From: Streptomyces pinistramenti
GTDB lineage: Bacteria > Actinomycetota > Actinomycetes > Streptomycetales > Streptomycetaceae
NCBI RefSeq assembly: GCF_020564935.1
Contig: NZ_JAJCXB010000028.1
Coordinates: 22,341 to 86,340 of the forward strand
Length of the DNA stretch: 64,000 nucleotides
Reading direction: 5' to 3'
Under the pieces are notes generated by a model, which was not told the origin of the DNA, did no database searches, and was given only the letters and a program-made list of their open reading frames with translations. The stretch's first letter is position 1. Every line of letters begins with the position of its first letter. The position numbers and the translations under genes are program-made. Below, one piece after another: positions 36,801-44,455 of this stretch.

Positions 36801-37331
36801 GGGCGTGGGCAGCAGCGGCAGGTCAACGGTGGCGGTGCCACGCCCCAGGAAGAAGCCGTGCGGCCCCGGTTTCGCCAAGGGGAAGGGAGCACCCTCCAAC
36901 GGCGGCGCCTGGCTCAACAACTCGTCATAAGTGTCCCAGCGGTCCGGGGCCGCAGGCGGCGCAAGGCGAACGGCGGGGAGCTCGGGGCACACCACGTCGT
37001 AACCCCGCAGCTGCCGGTCGAGCTGCTGGTATGACTCCAGCGCTTCCTTCCAGGCACGGCGGCGCCGCAGTGTCCACATCGTGTACCGCGCCACACGAAG
37101 CACCTGTTCCTGGCCGGCAGTCGCCGACAGCCCACGAGCCTTTGCGAACGGGTACCCGCTGAACAGCGTCCACGCCTCCACGGCCGGCGCGCCGGGGGAG
37201 AACCGTTGCTGGAGATACAGCCCGATCTCCACCTGGCACACCGCTTCGAGCTGGGCATTTTCGAGCTTGGAGGTGGAGTAGGCGGATAGCTCTCTCATCA
37301 GGACATGCACGTGTTTGGCGAGGCTACGCAT
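33816..37331 (-). CDS. DinG/XPD-type Fe-S helicase of the PIWI island
   Basis: This is a predicted superfamily 2 DNA helicase of 1171 residues. After a 240-residue N-terminal extension, Walker A lies at 251-260 (GIVGAGKSTL). Four Cys (345, 366, 394, 400) lie between Walker A and motif II, as in the 4Fe-4S domain of DinG/XPD. Motif II is LIIVDEADR (448-456), and motif VI reads WQVIGRLVRGG near 1085. About 620 residues separate motifs II and VI, an unusually long insertion. The start overlaps the stop of the upstream zinc-ribbon gene by 8 bp. DinG-like helicases are standard partners of pPIWI_RE proteins, where they are proposed to unwind or translocate target DNA. Confidence 0.78.
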   Translation of the reverse strand: MRSLAKHVHVLMRELSAYSTSKLENAQLEAVCQVEIGLYLQQRFSPGAPAVEAWTLFSGYPFAKARGLSATAGQEQVLRVARYTMWTLRRRRAWKEALESYQQLDRQLRGYDVVCPELPAVRLAPPAAPDRWDTYDELLSQAPPLEGAPFPLAKPGPHGFFLGRGTATVDLPLLPTPSATAHDMDESRRSVGPLTFSRAELLRTAAEMDAIHPQRWVERMGDPFLSTSKGPGAGFEMAKEFTVDGLQHLLGIVGAGKSTLRDVIAVHLAKCRVPKRVTVVVGDVAEVLKLVKLYNLYTDHAAAPVLGASGKERHAQRLHRRLAGGGEHRLLAHDDPAFAYLSTSCALNALRPQATDDPLTFGEAPCARLLPPSTQPPGKKKRRDARWQKQPVGCPLWSACPRHHAARALVDADIWVTTMPALVDAGPPRAQNGERIRYLELACRRSDLIIVDEADRVQMQLDEIFAPGVPLVGGNDKRAFLDDVNEHKVRELAVGGRTQLSDRDVENWSAALNTATTATDRLYAMLVGDRTLRDWVRTGYFNAWTLQLRLLEERYPKPKEAAAGSPEAVDVHKAERDALVDMLDAFRDNPFGDRGLPNGMDLVKLTGVLGELLHTGRPERTRARLRGVMDELFRLTAWKENERAKYEKACEERRRRAEKRTPKRPPKPLPTPEEKYEALVKRFEFTLMLCALEPKIALMNAMWPRVQTALNLGFNEMYRRPADYGPMVPEAPMGNLLGFRFHVKEPDEDGVRSGELTFFRCSGVGRELLREMPNLPTVDGMPSTNVLLMSGSSWAGTSSRYHIQAPVGVLLEPPSRQVELIAEESEFRIEFLHGAEGPLHLSGADLDARPAILRRMAMQLGAGEAQGHQSGGPLELELRELPPDRDQILLLVGSYEEARLVADTLHTLEGGRWQGKVLRLVSDDDDLADDDSGDGDDGSRARVLRRGDVESLADCEADVLVAPLKAIERGHNILNREGQAAIGTVYFLARPHPHPEDLSLAVHAINDWLVRALKGGQFDTWVREAASLDDGARKMRNTARSQWYRVLMRSMAWSRLGDDREQVTWDMLVLIWQVIGRLVRGGVPARVVFVDAAFAPKQAADPPEPDTPKSSLLFSIVDVLARYFEGHPDVPEDERHIVKALYGPLWEALNRCLADAGTTTESDTEPSCEPS

Positions 37332-38439
37332 TGTTCTCCTTCTGCTCGTGTGGCGGGGGCCGCATCTCCGCCGCCAGTCCGTTGGGCGTCACCAGCGCCG
37401 GCCGTGAGGGGCCGGGGAACGGCGCGGCGAAGGCAGCTTCGAAGTCCGGCTGTGCCAGGCACTGCTGCGGCACAACCACCACCGCGCACTCCGGTGCGTC
37501 GGAGCACTCCTCGCGGACGGTCCTCGCGAGCAGGGCGGGTTGCAGACGGTCGTAGGACCGCAGGACGCGGTCGGTCCCGTCGGAGTCGACAAGCTCGTAG
37601 GTGCCCGGACGGTCCGGCCTGCTCCGCACGGGGATCCCGGCGGCATGGAGGGCTTGGCGTGCGCTGCGCTCCACCCGCCCCGGGAGCACGAGGAAGACGC
37701 GCAAGCACCTGCGCAAGAGCATGACCTCCCCGGGATCGCGCAGCAGAAGGGGCGGTCGGTCGGTCCGACAGGTCTCGCTCTCGCACCACTCCATGCGCTC
37801 GAAGTCGCCGTCGCGGGGCAGCAGTGCCGGTAACTCGCACGTCGCACACAGTGCGAGGACGTCGTACCTCCTGAGGAACTCCGGTACCGGAACGTAGAGA
37901 TCCGCGACCCGCCTCCACAAGCGGTCGTCCCAGCGCCGTTTCCTGGACAACGGTTCCCGCCCGCTGAGGACGGGCGTGCTGATGAGGAAGTCACGGCATT
38001 TGCGGAACGAACTCTCCGAAACGCAACGCTCCTTGACCATCCCCAACAGGGCATGCGCCTCCCCCGCCGCCAGGCCCCCTCGGTCCGCCGAAGCCAGTTC
38101 CAGGCAGGCCCGGGTCGGTACGCGGCCGAGCGGATGCACGAGCCTGGCGTCCGGCGAAATCGTTGAGGCCGGCACCGCGAAGGGCTCCTCGCCGGCGCGG
38201 GACTCGCGGCTCCACTGCACGAGGTCCGGCAGGCTGGCGGGAGGTGTCCGCTGCTGCTCGATGCAGCGCAGAACCACACGGTCGTAGAGGAGCTGCACGG
38301 CCGGCGGGTAGGGCAGGGAGAAGGAAGCCAGGCACTGCTGGTCGTCCAGAACGGTGAGGGCACCTGCGAGTTCGGCATAGAGGCCGGAAAGACCCGGCTC
38401 GTCGCCTGGGGGTGTCACCGGGATGCCCAGCGTGTTCAC
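37324..38439 (-). CDS. Zinc-ribbon protein of the PIWI operon
   Basis: This 371-residue protein has an all-helical N-terminal half and a zinc ribbon from C198, C201, C219 and C224. A C-terminal alpha/beta domain (250-350) has Asp/Glu residues (YELVDSDGTD, ECAVVVVPQQ) and could be a degenerate restriction-endonuclease fold. GTG 38439 is chosen because GTGA overlaps the nuclease stop by 4 bp. The frame could start 16 codons earlier, but without a reason to. Its 3' end overlaps the helicase start by 8 bp. By position it may correspond to the Y or REase-associated component described for pPIWI_RE three-gene islands; I cannot confirm this by eye. Confidence 0.65.
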   Translation of the reverse strand: MNTLGIPVTPPGDEPGLSGLYAELAGALTVLDDQQCLASFSLPYPPAVQLLYDRVVLRCIEQQRTPPASLPDLVQWSRESRAGEEPFAVPASTISPDARLVHPLGRVPTRACLELASADRGGLAAGEAHALLGMVKERCVSESSFRKCRDFLISTPVLSGREPLSRKRRWDDRLWRRVADLYVPVPEFLRRYDVLALCATCELPALLPRDGDFERMEWCESETCRTDRPPLLLRDPGEVMLLRRCLRVFLVLPGRVERSARQALHAAGIPVRSRPDRPGTYELVDSDGTDRVLRSYDRLQPALLARTVREECSDAPECAVVVVPQQCLAQPDFEAAFAAPFPGPSRPALVTPNGLAAEMRPPPHEQKENNA

Positions 38440-40001
38440 GCGGCGGCCCCGACCGACGCCGCGGCACACCAGCGGCTGACCTCGCACGTGCCGCAGTGCT
38501 CGCCCGGCTGCGGGGCGAAGAGGTCATCCTGGTGCCAATCTCGGACGTGGTCCCGGACGACCTCGTCGGCTGTTTCCCGTACGGCGGGCGTATACGGATC
38601 GATGATCTCCAGATCAGCTCCCCCGGGCCGCAGCACCTCCAGCTCGACCCGCGCTCCGGAACGCGCTCCGCCGAGCTCCATATGGGAGATCAGCAGCACG
38701 CCGAGCGCCAGCTGCGGATAGGCCCGCAGCGGATCGCGCCACCAACGCTTGTTTCGGGAGGAGGACTTGACCTCTCGCCACACCCACGACTCACCATCGC
38801 GGTACAGCAGATCCGGGTCGGCGATGATCAGGACATCGGCCTCGGTGTCGTGGTGCACGAGCCGCTGCTCGGCCAGCAGCGTGTCGTCGTCGCGGAGGTG
38901 GCGCAGTGGGCAGACCGCGGCGTGGCGCCGCAGCAGCGTCGCCCCCAAGCGACGCTGCTCGTCCGTCAGCTCGTACCTCTCGGGAACCCAATGGGCCGGT
39001 ACGTGTGGGGTGCACGGTGTGACGGGATGCGCGGAGTGCTGCGCCGCGAGGTACGCGTGCACCGCGCGACCGCGCTCCGCATCGGGTGCGGCCTCCAGCT
39101 CCCGGGCGGCGGGCAGCCGCAGGCGACGCAGATGATCGCGGGCCGGACAGGTGCGATAGCTGCGACCGTTTGTCGCCGACCAACTCCGGCGTGGGCGTGG
39201 CTGCTCGCTGCGTACCCCCAGCAGCCCGGGAGCCTTGGGTACGGCCGGGCACGTGGTCAGGTACGAGCAGCCGATGCAGGCGGAACCCGGGCGGTATTCC
39301 GGACGGTCGAGCAGTTCGGTGAGCGCCTTGCTGCCGTGCTCGCGGTACAGGGCGACGGCTTCGTCGCGGGTACCGTTGAACAGCACCTCGGTCCGCCCGT
39401 CCAGCAGCGCGAACCGGAGCACGCGGACCCGCTCGGGAGGCGGCCCCGGCGTGCCCTCCGCCATCACGAAGGCGGTGACGGCACGTCGTACATCGCTGAC
39501 GGGCTTGCCCAACCGGTATGCGGGAACACGGAGTTCCCGCACGCTTCCGTCGGGAGAGGACAGGAAGCGTCCCCAGAGCGTGATGCGGTACTCGTCGGCG
39601 CCGCGGTGGTCCCTTCCGTCCGGCTGGTACCGGTAGACCCACGGCTCTTCGACTTCCGCCATCGGCGCCGCCGGATCGGCCGGGAAGGCATGCCGGTACG
39701 TGGCAACAGCGTGTTCGGTCCAGCGGTCGAGCCCTTCGTGTGTCCGCCGGCCATCAAGTCCGGCGGCACGGCCGTCTCCCGGCGGGTGTTCGGACCGGTC
39801 GAGCGCGGACATGAACGGCCCGAACGTGAAGTGCTCCAGGGCTTCCGGTGTACGACGCCGCCATGTTCCCGGCCGAAGCCCCATGGCTTTCAATGAGTCG
39901 GAAGCCGGACAGCGCTGGCCTGTGAAATCCAGCATGCTGACGGAAACACTGATAGTCCGGGTCTTCCTGAGGAGCCCGCTGGGCGGAGTCCACGTTTCCA
40001 T
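38436..40001 (-). CDS. Tandem RecB/AddB-like PD-(D/E)XK nuclease
   Basis: This 521-residue nuclease is built from two related modules. Module 2 (about 275-515) has the AddB/Cas4-type Fe-S set C285, C503, C506 and C512, the family His in GRAVH (H315), and an intact core: D397 in IIADPDLLY, then E410 and K412 in WREVKSS. Module 1 (about 25-255) repeats the plan with C31, GRRTH (H88), C242, C245 and C251, but the core reads LWGRF and RELRVPAYR, so the acidic and Lys residues are lost. It is the first gene of the operon. ATG 40001 follows GAAAGG. The likely role is target DNA cleavage, assisted by the helicase and PIWI protein. Confidence 0.78.
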   Translation of the reverse strand: METWTPPSGLLRKTRTISVSVSMLDFTGQRCPASDSLKAMGLRPGTWRRRTPEALEHFTFGPFMSALDRSEHPPGDGRAAGLDGRRTHEGLDRWTEHAVATYRHAFPADPAAPMAEVEEPWVYRYQPDGRDHRGADEYRITLWGRFLSSPDGSVRELRVPAYRLGKPVSDVRRAVTAFVMAEGTPGPPPERVRVLRFALLDGRTEVLFNGTRDEAVALYREHGSKALTELLDRPEYRPGSACIGCSYLTTCPAVPKAPGLLGVRSEQPRPRRSWSATNGRSYRTCPARDHLRRLRLPAARELEAAPDAERGRAVHAYLAAQHSAHPVTPCTPHVPAHWVPERYELTDEQRRLGATLLRRHAAVCPLRHLRDDDTLLAEQRLVHHDTEADVLIIADPDLLYRDGESWVWREVKSSSRNKRWWRDPLRAYPQLALGVLLISHMELGGARSGARVELEVLRPGGADLEIIDPYTPAVRETADEVVRDHVRDWHQDDLFAPQPGEHCGTCEVSRWCAAASVGAAA

Positions 40002-40064
40002 GTTTCACCTTTCACTTTACGGGAATCGTGCACTGGAGAATCCGAGCAAGAGAGGGCGATAGCT

Positions 40065-40949
40065 TTGTCGAATGAAGTCCTGCGCGATCGATACGAGGTC
40101 AGAGAGGCCATCGGGCGAGGAGGAGAGGGGGTAATTCACGCAGCTTGGGACAGGCGCACCGAGCGGCAGGTGGCCGTGAAGTTCCAATTCCCGAGAACGT
40201 TCGAGACGGATTCCACCTACTTCCACAAGGGCGAGATCATCGAAGAGCAAGGGAGAAAGGGGTTCCTCCTCTCCGGCGTGACCGGCATCCCCAGCGTCCT
40301 GGAGTACTTCGAACACCGTGGGCGTCGATGCATGGTGATGGATTTCATTGCAGGAGAAAATCTGCTACAGGTGACATCCCGCCGCCCCATTCGATGCACA
40401 AAAGTCTTGGCTTCGATTGTCGTGCAGGTCTGCCAGGCTCTCGTGCGCGTACACGAGAAGGGAATCATCCACTGCGACATCAAACCCCAGAATATTGTGG
40501 TGGAAGAGGACGGCCGCTTGGTGCTTCTCGACCTGGGGCTCGCGGCCTATGCGCAATCTCCAGTGGAAAAACCGCGCGGTTCGGTCGGTTACAGCCCTCC
40601 TGAGCAGTATGTTCCCGGAATCTCTCTGGGGCCTCAAGCGGATATTTTCGCCCTGGGGTGCATGCTGCTGGAGATGTGTGTCATGGAACTTCCGTATGAC
40701 GGCTTCGGCGGACGGCCGGAAAGACACCATGCGGTACTTTCCGAGCGTGCCTCCGCACGCATCCCGGAGGAGGTCAGGGATCTGGCACTGCGCATGGTGG
40801 CCTTCGACCCCAGGGAGCGCCCCTCAAGCGCTCAGGAAGTCTTCGAGAAATTGCGGCCACTGCTTCCGGCTGTCGGGGAAAAGCGCCCGAGGAAACCGCT
40901 GAGCCCGGATGTGACCGAGTACTGGCGGCGCGGGCGAGGAGCCCGGTAG
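40065..40949 (+). CDS. Stand-alone Ser/Thr protein kinase
   Basis: This 294-residue kinase consists of a catalytic domain with a short basic tail; it has no transmembrane helix, PASTA or other sensor. All key residues are present: the glycine loop GRGGEG (17-22), VAVK (K39), HCDIKPQN (D138, K140, N143), DLG (156-158, in place of DFG), SPPEQY and the late Arg in DPRERPSS. The start is TTG 40065, with AGAGGG upstream. A strong alternative start is not evident. It diverges from the nuclease operon across 63 bp and converges on the SARP gene. Codon use is less GC-rich than in flanking core genes, which suggests transfer. Confidence 0.85.
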   Translation: MSNEVLRDRYEVREAIGRGGEGVIHAAWDRRTERQVAVKFQFPRTFETDSTYFHKGEIIEEQGRKGFLLSGVTGIPSVLEYFEHRGRRCMVMDFIAGENLLQVTSRRPIRCTKVLASIVVQVCQALVRVHEKGIIHCDIKPQNIVVEEDGRLVLLDLGLAAYAQSPVEKPRGSVGYSPPEQYVPGISLGPQADIFALGCMLLEMCVMELPYDGFGGRPERHHAVLSERASARIPEEVRDLALRMVAFDPRERPSSAQEVFEKLRPLLPAVGEKRPRKPLSPDVTEYWRRGRGAR

Positions 40950-40966
40950 CGGCCGATGTCCGGCGG

Positions 40967-43684
40967 TTACCGTCCCTCCGTGCCCCCGGGCTCCGGCGCG
41001 CGCACGACGTCCGTGACCTGCGCGATGTCCATCAGATGCCCGGCCCGCTGTCGCGCGTCGCTCGCCCGCTGAGTCTCCCCGAGGTGAGACAGGGCCTCCG
41101 CAAGGTGGTTGAGCCGGTCGGCCTCGCGGTGGCGGTAGTCCATCGAGCGGTAGAGCGCGATGGACTTGTTGTACGCCGAGACGGCCTGTTGGGGGTTGCC
41201 CAGGGCGAGGTGGATGTCGCCCAGGTGACCCCACACACTGGCGCAGGCGTTGTCATCAGGGATGGATTCGAAGAGGTGGAGTGCTTCCGTGGACACCCGA
41301 AGCGCCTGCGCGTAGTCACCCTTGGCGTAACTCAGGCTTCCCAGCCCGCTCAGAACGCCGGCCGTGCCGAGCGCGTCGCCCAATCTGCGGAAGATTGTCA
41401 GGGCTTGCTCATAATGCACCGCAGCCTGTTCATGGTTGCGGGTCAATTTCTCGACGAGGGCGAGTTGGCGCAGCGTACGACCGTGCCCCAGCGGATCGGC
41501 TCCGTTCGTCTTCTTGATGAAGCTGAGGGCACGGTTCAAACGGGCGAGTGCAGACTGTCCCTCGTCCAAGTTCCAGTGACAACCACCCAAAAGCCTTTCC
41601 AGCGTGGCGTATTGCCCCGGGTCTTCCGTAACCCTATCTGCCGCCTCCCGCGCCATCACGAGGTTTTCGACCGCATTCGCATAGCGGTTGCGACGCCACT
41701 GGTAGGTGACGAGGGCCGCCGAGATCAGCCAGGTGTACCGATTCTCGCGCCGATCGACCGACCAGCGGATGGTCTCCCGCACCATCTCGTAATTCTCGTC
41801 GAGCCAGGCCATGGCCTTCCAGTGGCCGGATTGCCCGACGACCACTGTGTCACCGGGGTCACCGATGGGCAGTCGCCTGCCTGAATCGAGCAGCCTGTCG
41901 CATGCCCAGACGTTGTGCAGCACGTGCTCGAACGCCCGACGCACCGTCTTCTCTTCGATTTCCGGGTCGGCGCTGCCCCTTTCGCGGGCGTGCAAACCGA
42001 TCAGGTCGTGCATGATGTACCGCCCCAATTGGATTTCGAGCAGGCTTGCGCTGACCAGCTCGTCCGCCGCCCGGCCGACCGTCTCACGTTCATTGCCGGC
42101 CAGTCCGATGTCCAACAAGGTTTCCCATTCGATGCTCCGAGCGGGGAAAATCGCCAACTGCCACAGGAGAAGGCGCGCTTCAGCTGAGATACCACGGTAG
42201 GAACAGTCGAGGGCCAGTCTCATGGACAGCTGTTCATTGTCCGGGCCCAAAGCACGGAGCCTGCTGTGATCCGCTCTCAACTCTTCGTACAGGGCATTCA
42301 CTCCTGCGCCTGTACGCGTACCGAGCCGTCTGGCCAGCACGGTAAGGGCGAGCGGCAATCTGCAACAGAGGTCAGCCATCTCGCCGAGGCGTCCTACATA
42401 CGTGTACCAATCAGTGTCCTTGAGTGCCTTGCGCAGGACGAGCTTGGCGTCATCGCGCGCCAGCGGCTCGATCCGTACCAGACGCGCCGTCTCCCTCAGG
42501 TCGAAGTCACGGAGATCGTTGCGGCTGGTGACGATCGTGGCGCACGAGTCCGATCCAGGAAGGAGCGGTTCCATCTGCTTGGCGTTCCTGACATTGTCCA
42601 GGACCACGAGAACAGATCGGTTTGCGAGCTCATGACGATAGGAATACACCTTGCTCTCCAAGGTGTCTCGGGAAGGCCTCACTCTCAAGGCGTCGAGGAA
42701 ATCATCCAAAACGTCTGCGGGTGACCTCGGCACTCGCTGCTCGTTCGTGAATCCATCGAGGTCAGCATAGAGCGCCCCGTCCGGAAACTGTTCCTCTGTT
42801 TCTTTCGCGAGAAGCAGGGCGAGTTTCGACTTCCCCACACCTGCTGTGCCGTGGAGCACCAGAAGCACTCCGCAACCATCCGGGTCTTCCAAGATTTCTC
42901 GCATCGCCATTATTTCATGACTGCGGCCGATGAGATCATCCGGAGCACGAGGAAGAAGGCGCGGAATGGGCCGCCCCGCACCCTTACCAAGACGCTCCAA
43001 CGAACTCCGGAAGGTGGATTCGAGCAAAACACCCGGGCGTCCATGCTCTTTTTTCCATTTCCGGAAATCGCTTTCGAGCCGCGACTTCGGAAAACTGGAA
43101 GGCAGTGAACGGAGTTTTCGCACCAAGATGTCTTGGTTACCGGGAGAGTGCTTCAGCAGGGACTCGGAATCGGAGATCGCTCGATCACAAAGCCCCGCTT
43201 CGATAAGCCCGTCCAGGTAGCTCAGGGCCGCACCCTGCCATTCTTCACGAAGCCTGCACCTCTCCTCTTCGAATCCTGGGCCGGACAGACCCTGGAGGGG
43301 CCCTCCGAGCTGCCACTCGGCCAGCGCGCATCTCAAGGTCTCAAGACGATCGAGTCCGGACTGATGCCGTGCCAGCTCGACCTGCTGCTTGAAGCGCAGA
43401 TAATCAACCAGGTCACTTCGAACGGAAATCGCACACGCGTTTCGCAGGTTCGAGTGGACTTCCACACCGGGGATCCACCCACGAAGCCGGCTGACAAGCT
43501 TCCGGACGCGCGCCGGTTCCGGTCCCCCGCTCACCCAGAGACACTTCTTGACGTGCTCATGCGTGGCGTGCAGGCCGGGAGAGACCAGAAGGAGGGCCAG
43601 CAAGGCCATCACTTTGGTCGCATTTTGTTCCTGTGACGCGTCGTCCCGGACGACGCGCACAGGCCCGAGCACAGAAATATCCAC
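40967..43684 (-). CDS. AfsR-like SARP regulator (wHTH-BTAD-NB-ARC-TPR)
   Basis: This 905-residue signal-transduction regulator starts with an OmpR-type winged helix (about 1-95, MDISVLGPVRVVRDD), followed by a BTAD domain (about 100-190). The NB-ARC ATPase (about 250-560) has the P-loop HGTAGVGKSKLAL, the hydrophobic Walker B SVLVVLDNV and TIVTSRNDL. TPR repeats (about 660-880, ending near LGETQRASDARQRAG) close the protein. This is the AfsR architecture. In S. coelicolor AfsR is phosphorylated by the Ser/Thr kinase AfsK, and here a kinase gene is the convergent neighbour 17 bp away. GTG 43684 follows AAGGGAG. Less GC-rich codons than the core genes mark it as acquired DNA. The target is unknown. 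Confidence 0.85.
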   Translation of the reverse strand: MDISVLGPVRVVRDDASQEQNATKVMALLALLLVSPGLHATHEHVKKCLWVSGGPEPARVRKLVSRLRGWIPGVEVHSNLRNACAISVRSDLVDYLRFKQQVELARHQSGLDRLETLRCALAEWQLGGPLQGLSGPGFEEERCRLREEWQGAALSYLDGLIEAGLCDRAISDSESLLKHSPGNQDILVRKLRSLPSSFPKSRLESDFRKWKKEHGRPGVLLESTFRSSLERLGKGAGRPIPRLLPRAPDDLIGRSHEIMAMREILEDPDGCGVLLVLHGTAGVGKSKLALLLAKETEEQFPDGALYADLDGFTNEQRVPRSPADVLDDFLDALRVRPSRDTLESKVYSYRHELANRSVLVVLDNVRNAKQMEPLLPGSDSCATIVTSRNDLRDFDLRETARLVRIEPLARDDAKLVLRKALKDTDWYTYVGRLGEMADLCCRLPLALTVLARRLGTRTGAGVNALYEELRADHSRLRALGPDNEQLSMRLALDCSYRGISAEARLLLWQLAIFPARSIEWETLLDIGLAGNERETVGRAADELVSASLLEIQLGRYIMHDLIGLHARERGSADPEIEEKTVRRAFEHVLHNVWACDRLLDSGRRLPIGDPGDTVVVGQSGHWKAMAWLDENYEMVRETIRWSVDRRENRYTWLISAALVTYQWRRNRYANAVENLVMAREAADRVTEDPGQYATLERLLGGCHWNLDEGQSALARLNRALSFIKKTNGADPLGHGRTLRQLALVEKLTRNHEQAAVHYEQALTIFRRLGDALGTAGVLSGLGSLSYAKGDYAQALRVSTEALHLFESIPDDNACASVWGHLGDIHLALGNPQQAVSAYNKSIALYRSMDYRHREADRLNHLAEALSHLGETQRASDARQRAGHLMDIAQVTDVVRAPEPGGTEGR

Positions 43685-43771
43685 TGTGTTCTCCCTTCGC
43701 GATGTCGTGCCACTCCCTGCCCGGCAGGATGCCAGCAGAACACGCGCCCATCAGGGGTTTCTTGATTTTCC

Positions 43772-43812
43772 GTGACACCACCGTGAGGAAGGTTTCCTCA
43801 CGGTGGTGTCAC
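43772..43812. repeat. Perfect 19-bp inverted repeat upstream of SARP gene
   Basis: The arms are GTGACACCACCGTGAGGAA and its exact complement, separated by 3 bases (GGT). The repeat lies about 90-130 bp upstream of the SARP start codon. It could be an operator, a terminator for transcription from the right, or a mobile-element relic. No T-run follows. Confidence 0.7.
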
Positions 43813-44017
43813 GCTCGATACACACTTTTCCCCTGGCGCTGCCGGCGACTGCTGCCACGATGTTTCTGCCGCCACCGAGAGCGCCGGACGAAAGCGTCCG
43901 GCGGGTACGGGCGACGGCAGGCATGGCGGGGAGATCCAGCCATATGGCAGTTCCCTTCATGCATTTCCGGCCGTATTCAACGGCCGGTTTTCAGCCGACA
44001 GTTCGAAGGAGCATCAC

Positions 44018-44137
44018 ATGTCCCTGCTGCACATCTCTGCGTCCGTGTCCTCCGGCGGTCGGCCGCAGCGGCCGGAGGCGCCCAAGCGGCCCGACTCGTA
44101 CCCGCCGCACTGCGCGGCGGCCGGCAACGGAAGCTGA
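44018..44137 (+). CDS. Possible 39-residue peptide
   Basis: This short frame is preceded by an excellent ribosome binding site (GAAGGAG, 7 bases before ATG). The peptide begins MSLLHISASVSSGGRPQRPE and ends in a Pro/Arg-rich part with one Cys. There is no similarity that I recognise. A precursor peptide or a small regulatory protein near the AfsR-like gene are possibilities only. It is divergent from the SARP gene and points toward the gene at 44456. Confidence 0.4.
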   Translation: MSLLHISASVSSGGRPQRPEAPKRPDSYPPHCAAAGNGS

Positions 44138-44455
44138 AATTCGCCGGTGCCGGTCGTCCGGAGGGCGGCCGGCACCGGCACTGCCGCCGTACCAATGAGC
44201 GTGCTGGGTACCCGCCGCGCTCTCCCCCATCTCCCTGCAGGGCAGCGGGAGTCCACTCAGTCCCACTGCCCGGCCCGGCGTCGCGTCCCGTCACGTTTCC
44301 TACTGCTTGTGCGTACGCATGAGGCGGGTGGGGCTGTTGTGACGTCGGGGCCGATGCCCATTGCGCCCCGGTGCCAAGGACGGCCGGGGCTGTCCCGCAG
44401 AGCACCTTCATCCATCCGGTTGCACGGCACTCATATGTGCCGAAGGAGGATATTC

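Larger units (their letters stand above)
43685..44455. other. 771-base region upstream of the SARP gene
   Basis: This stretch between divergent genes holds the SARP promoter, a 19-bp perfect inverted repeat (43772-43812), a candidate 39-codon frame (44018-44137) and the leader of the gene at 44456. The longer open frames crossing it have no ribosome binding site or recognisable product. Confidence 0.5.

Noticed and set aside
43803..44198. A 131-codon plus-strand frame upstream of the SARP gene
   Set aside because: It starts inside the inverted repeat, lacks a ribosome binding site, and its product is compositionally biased.
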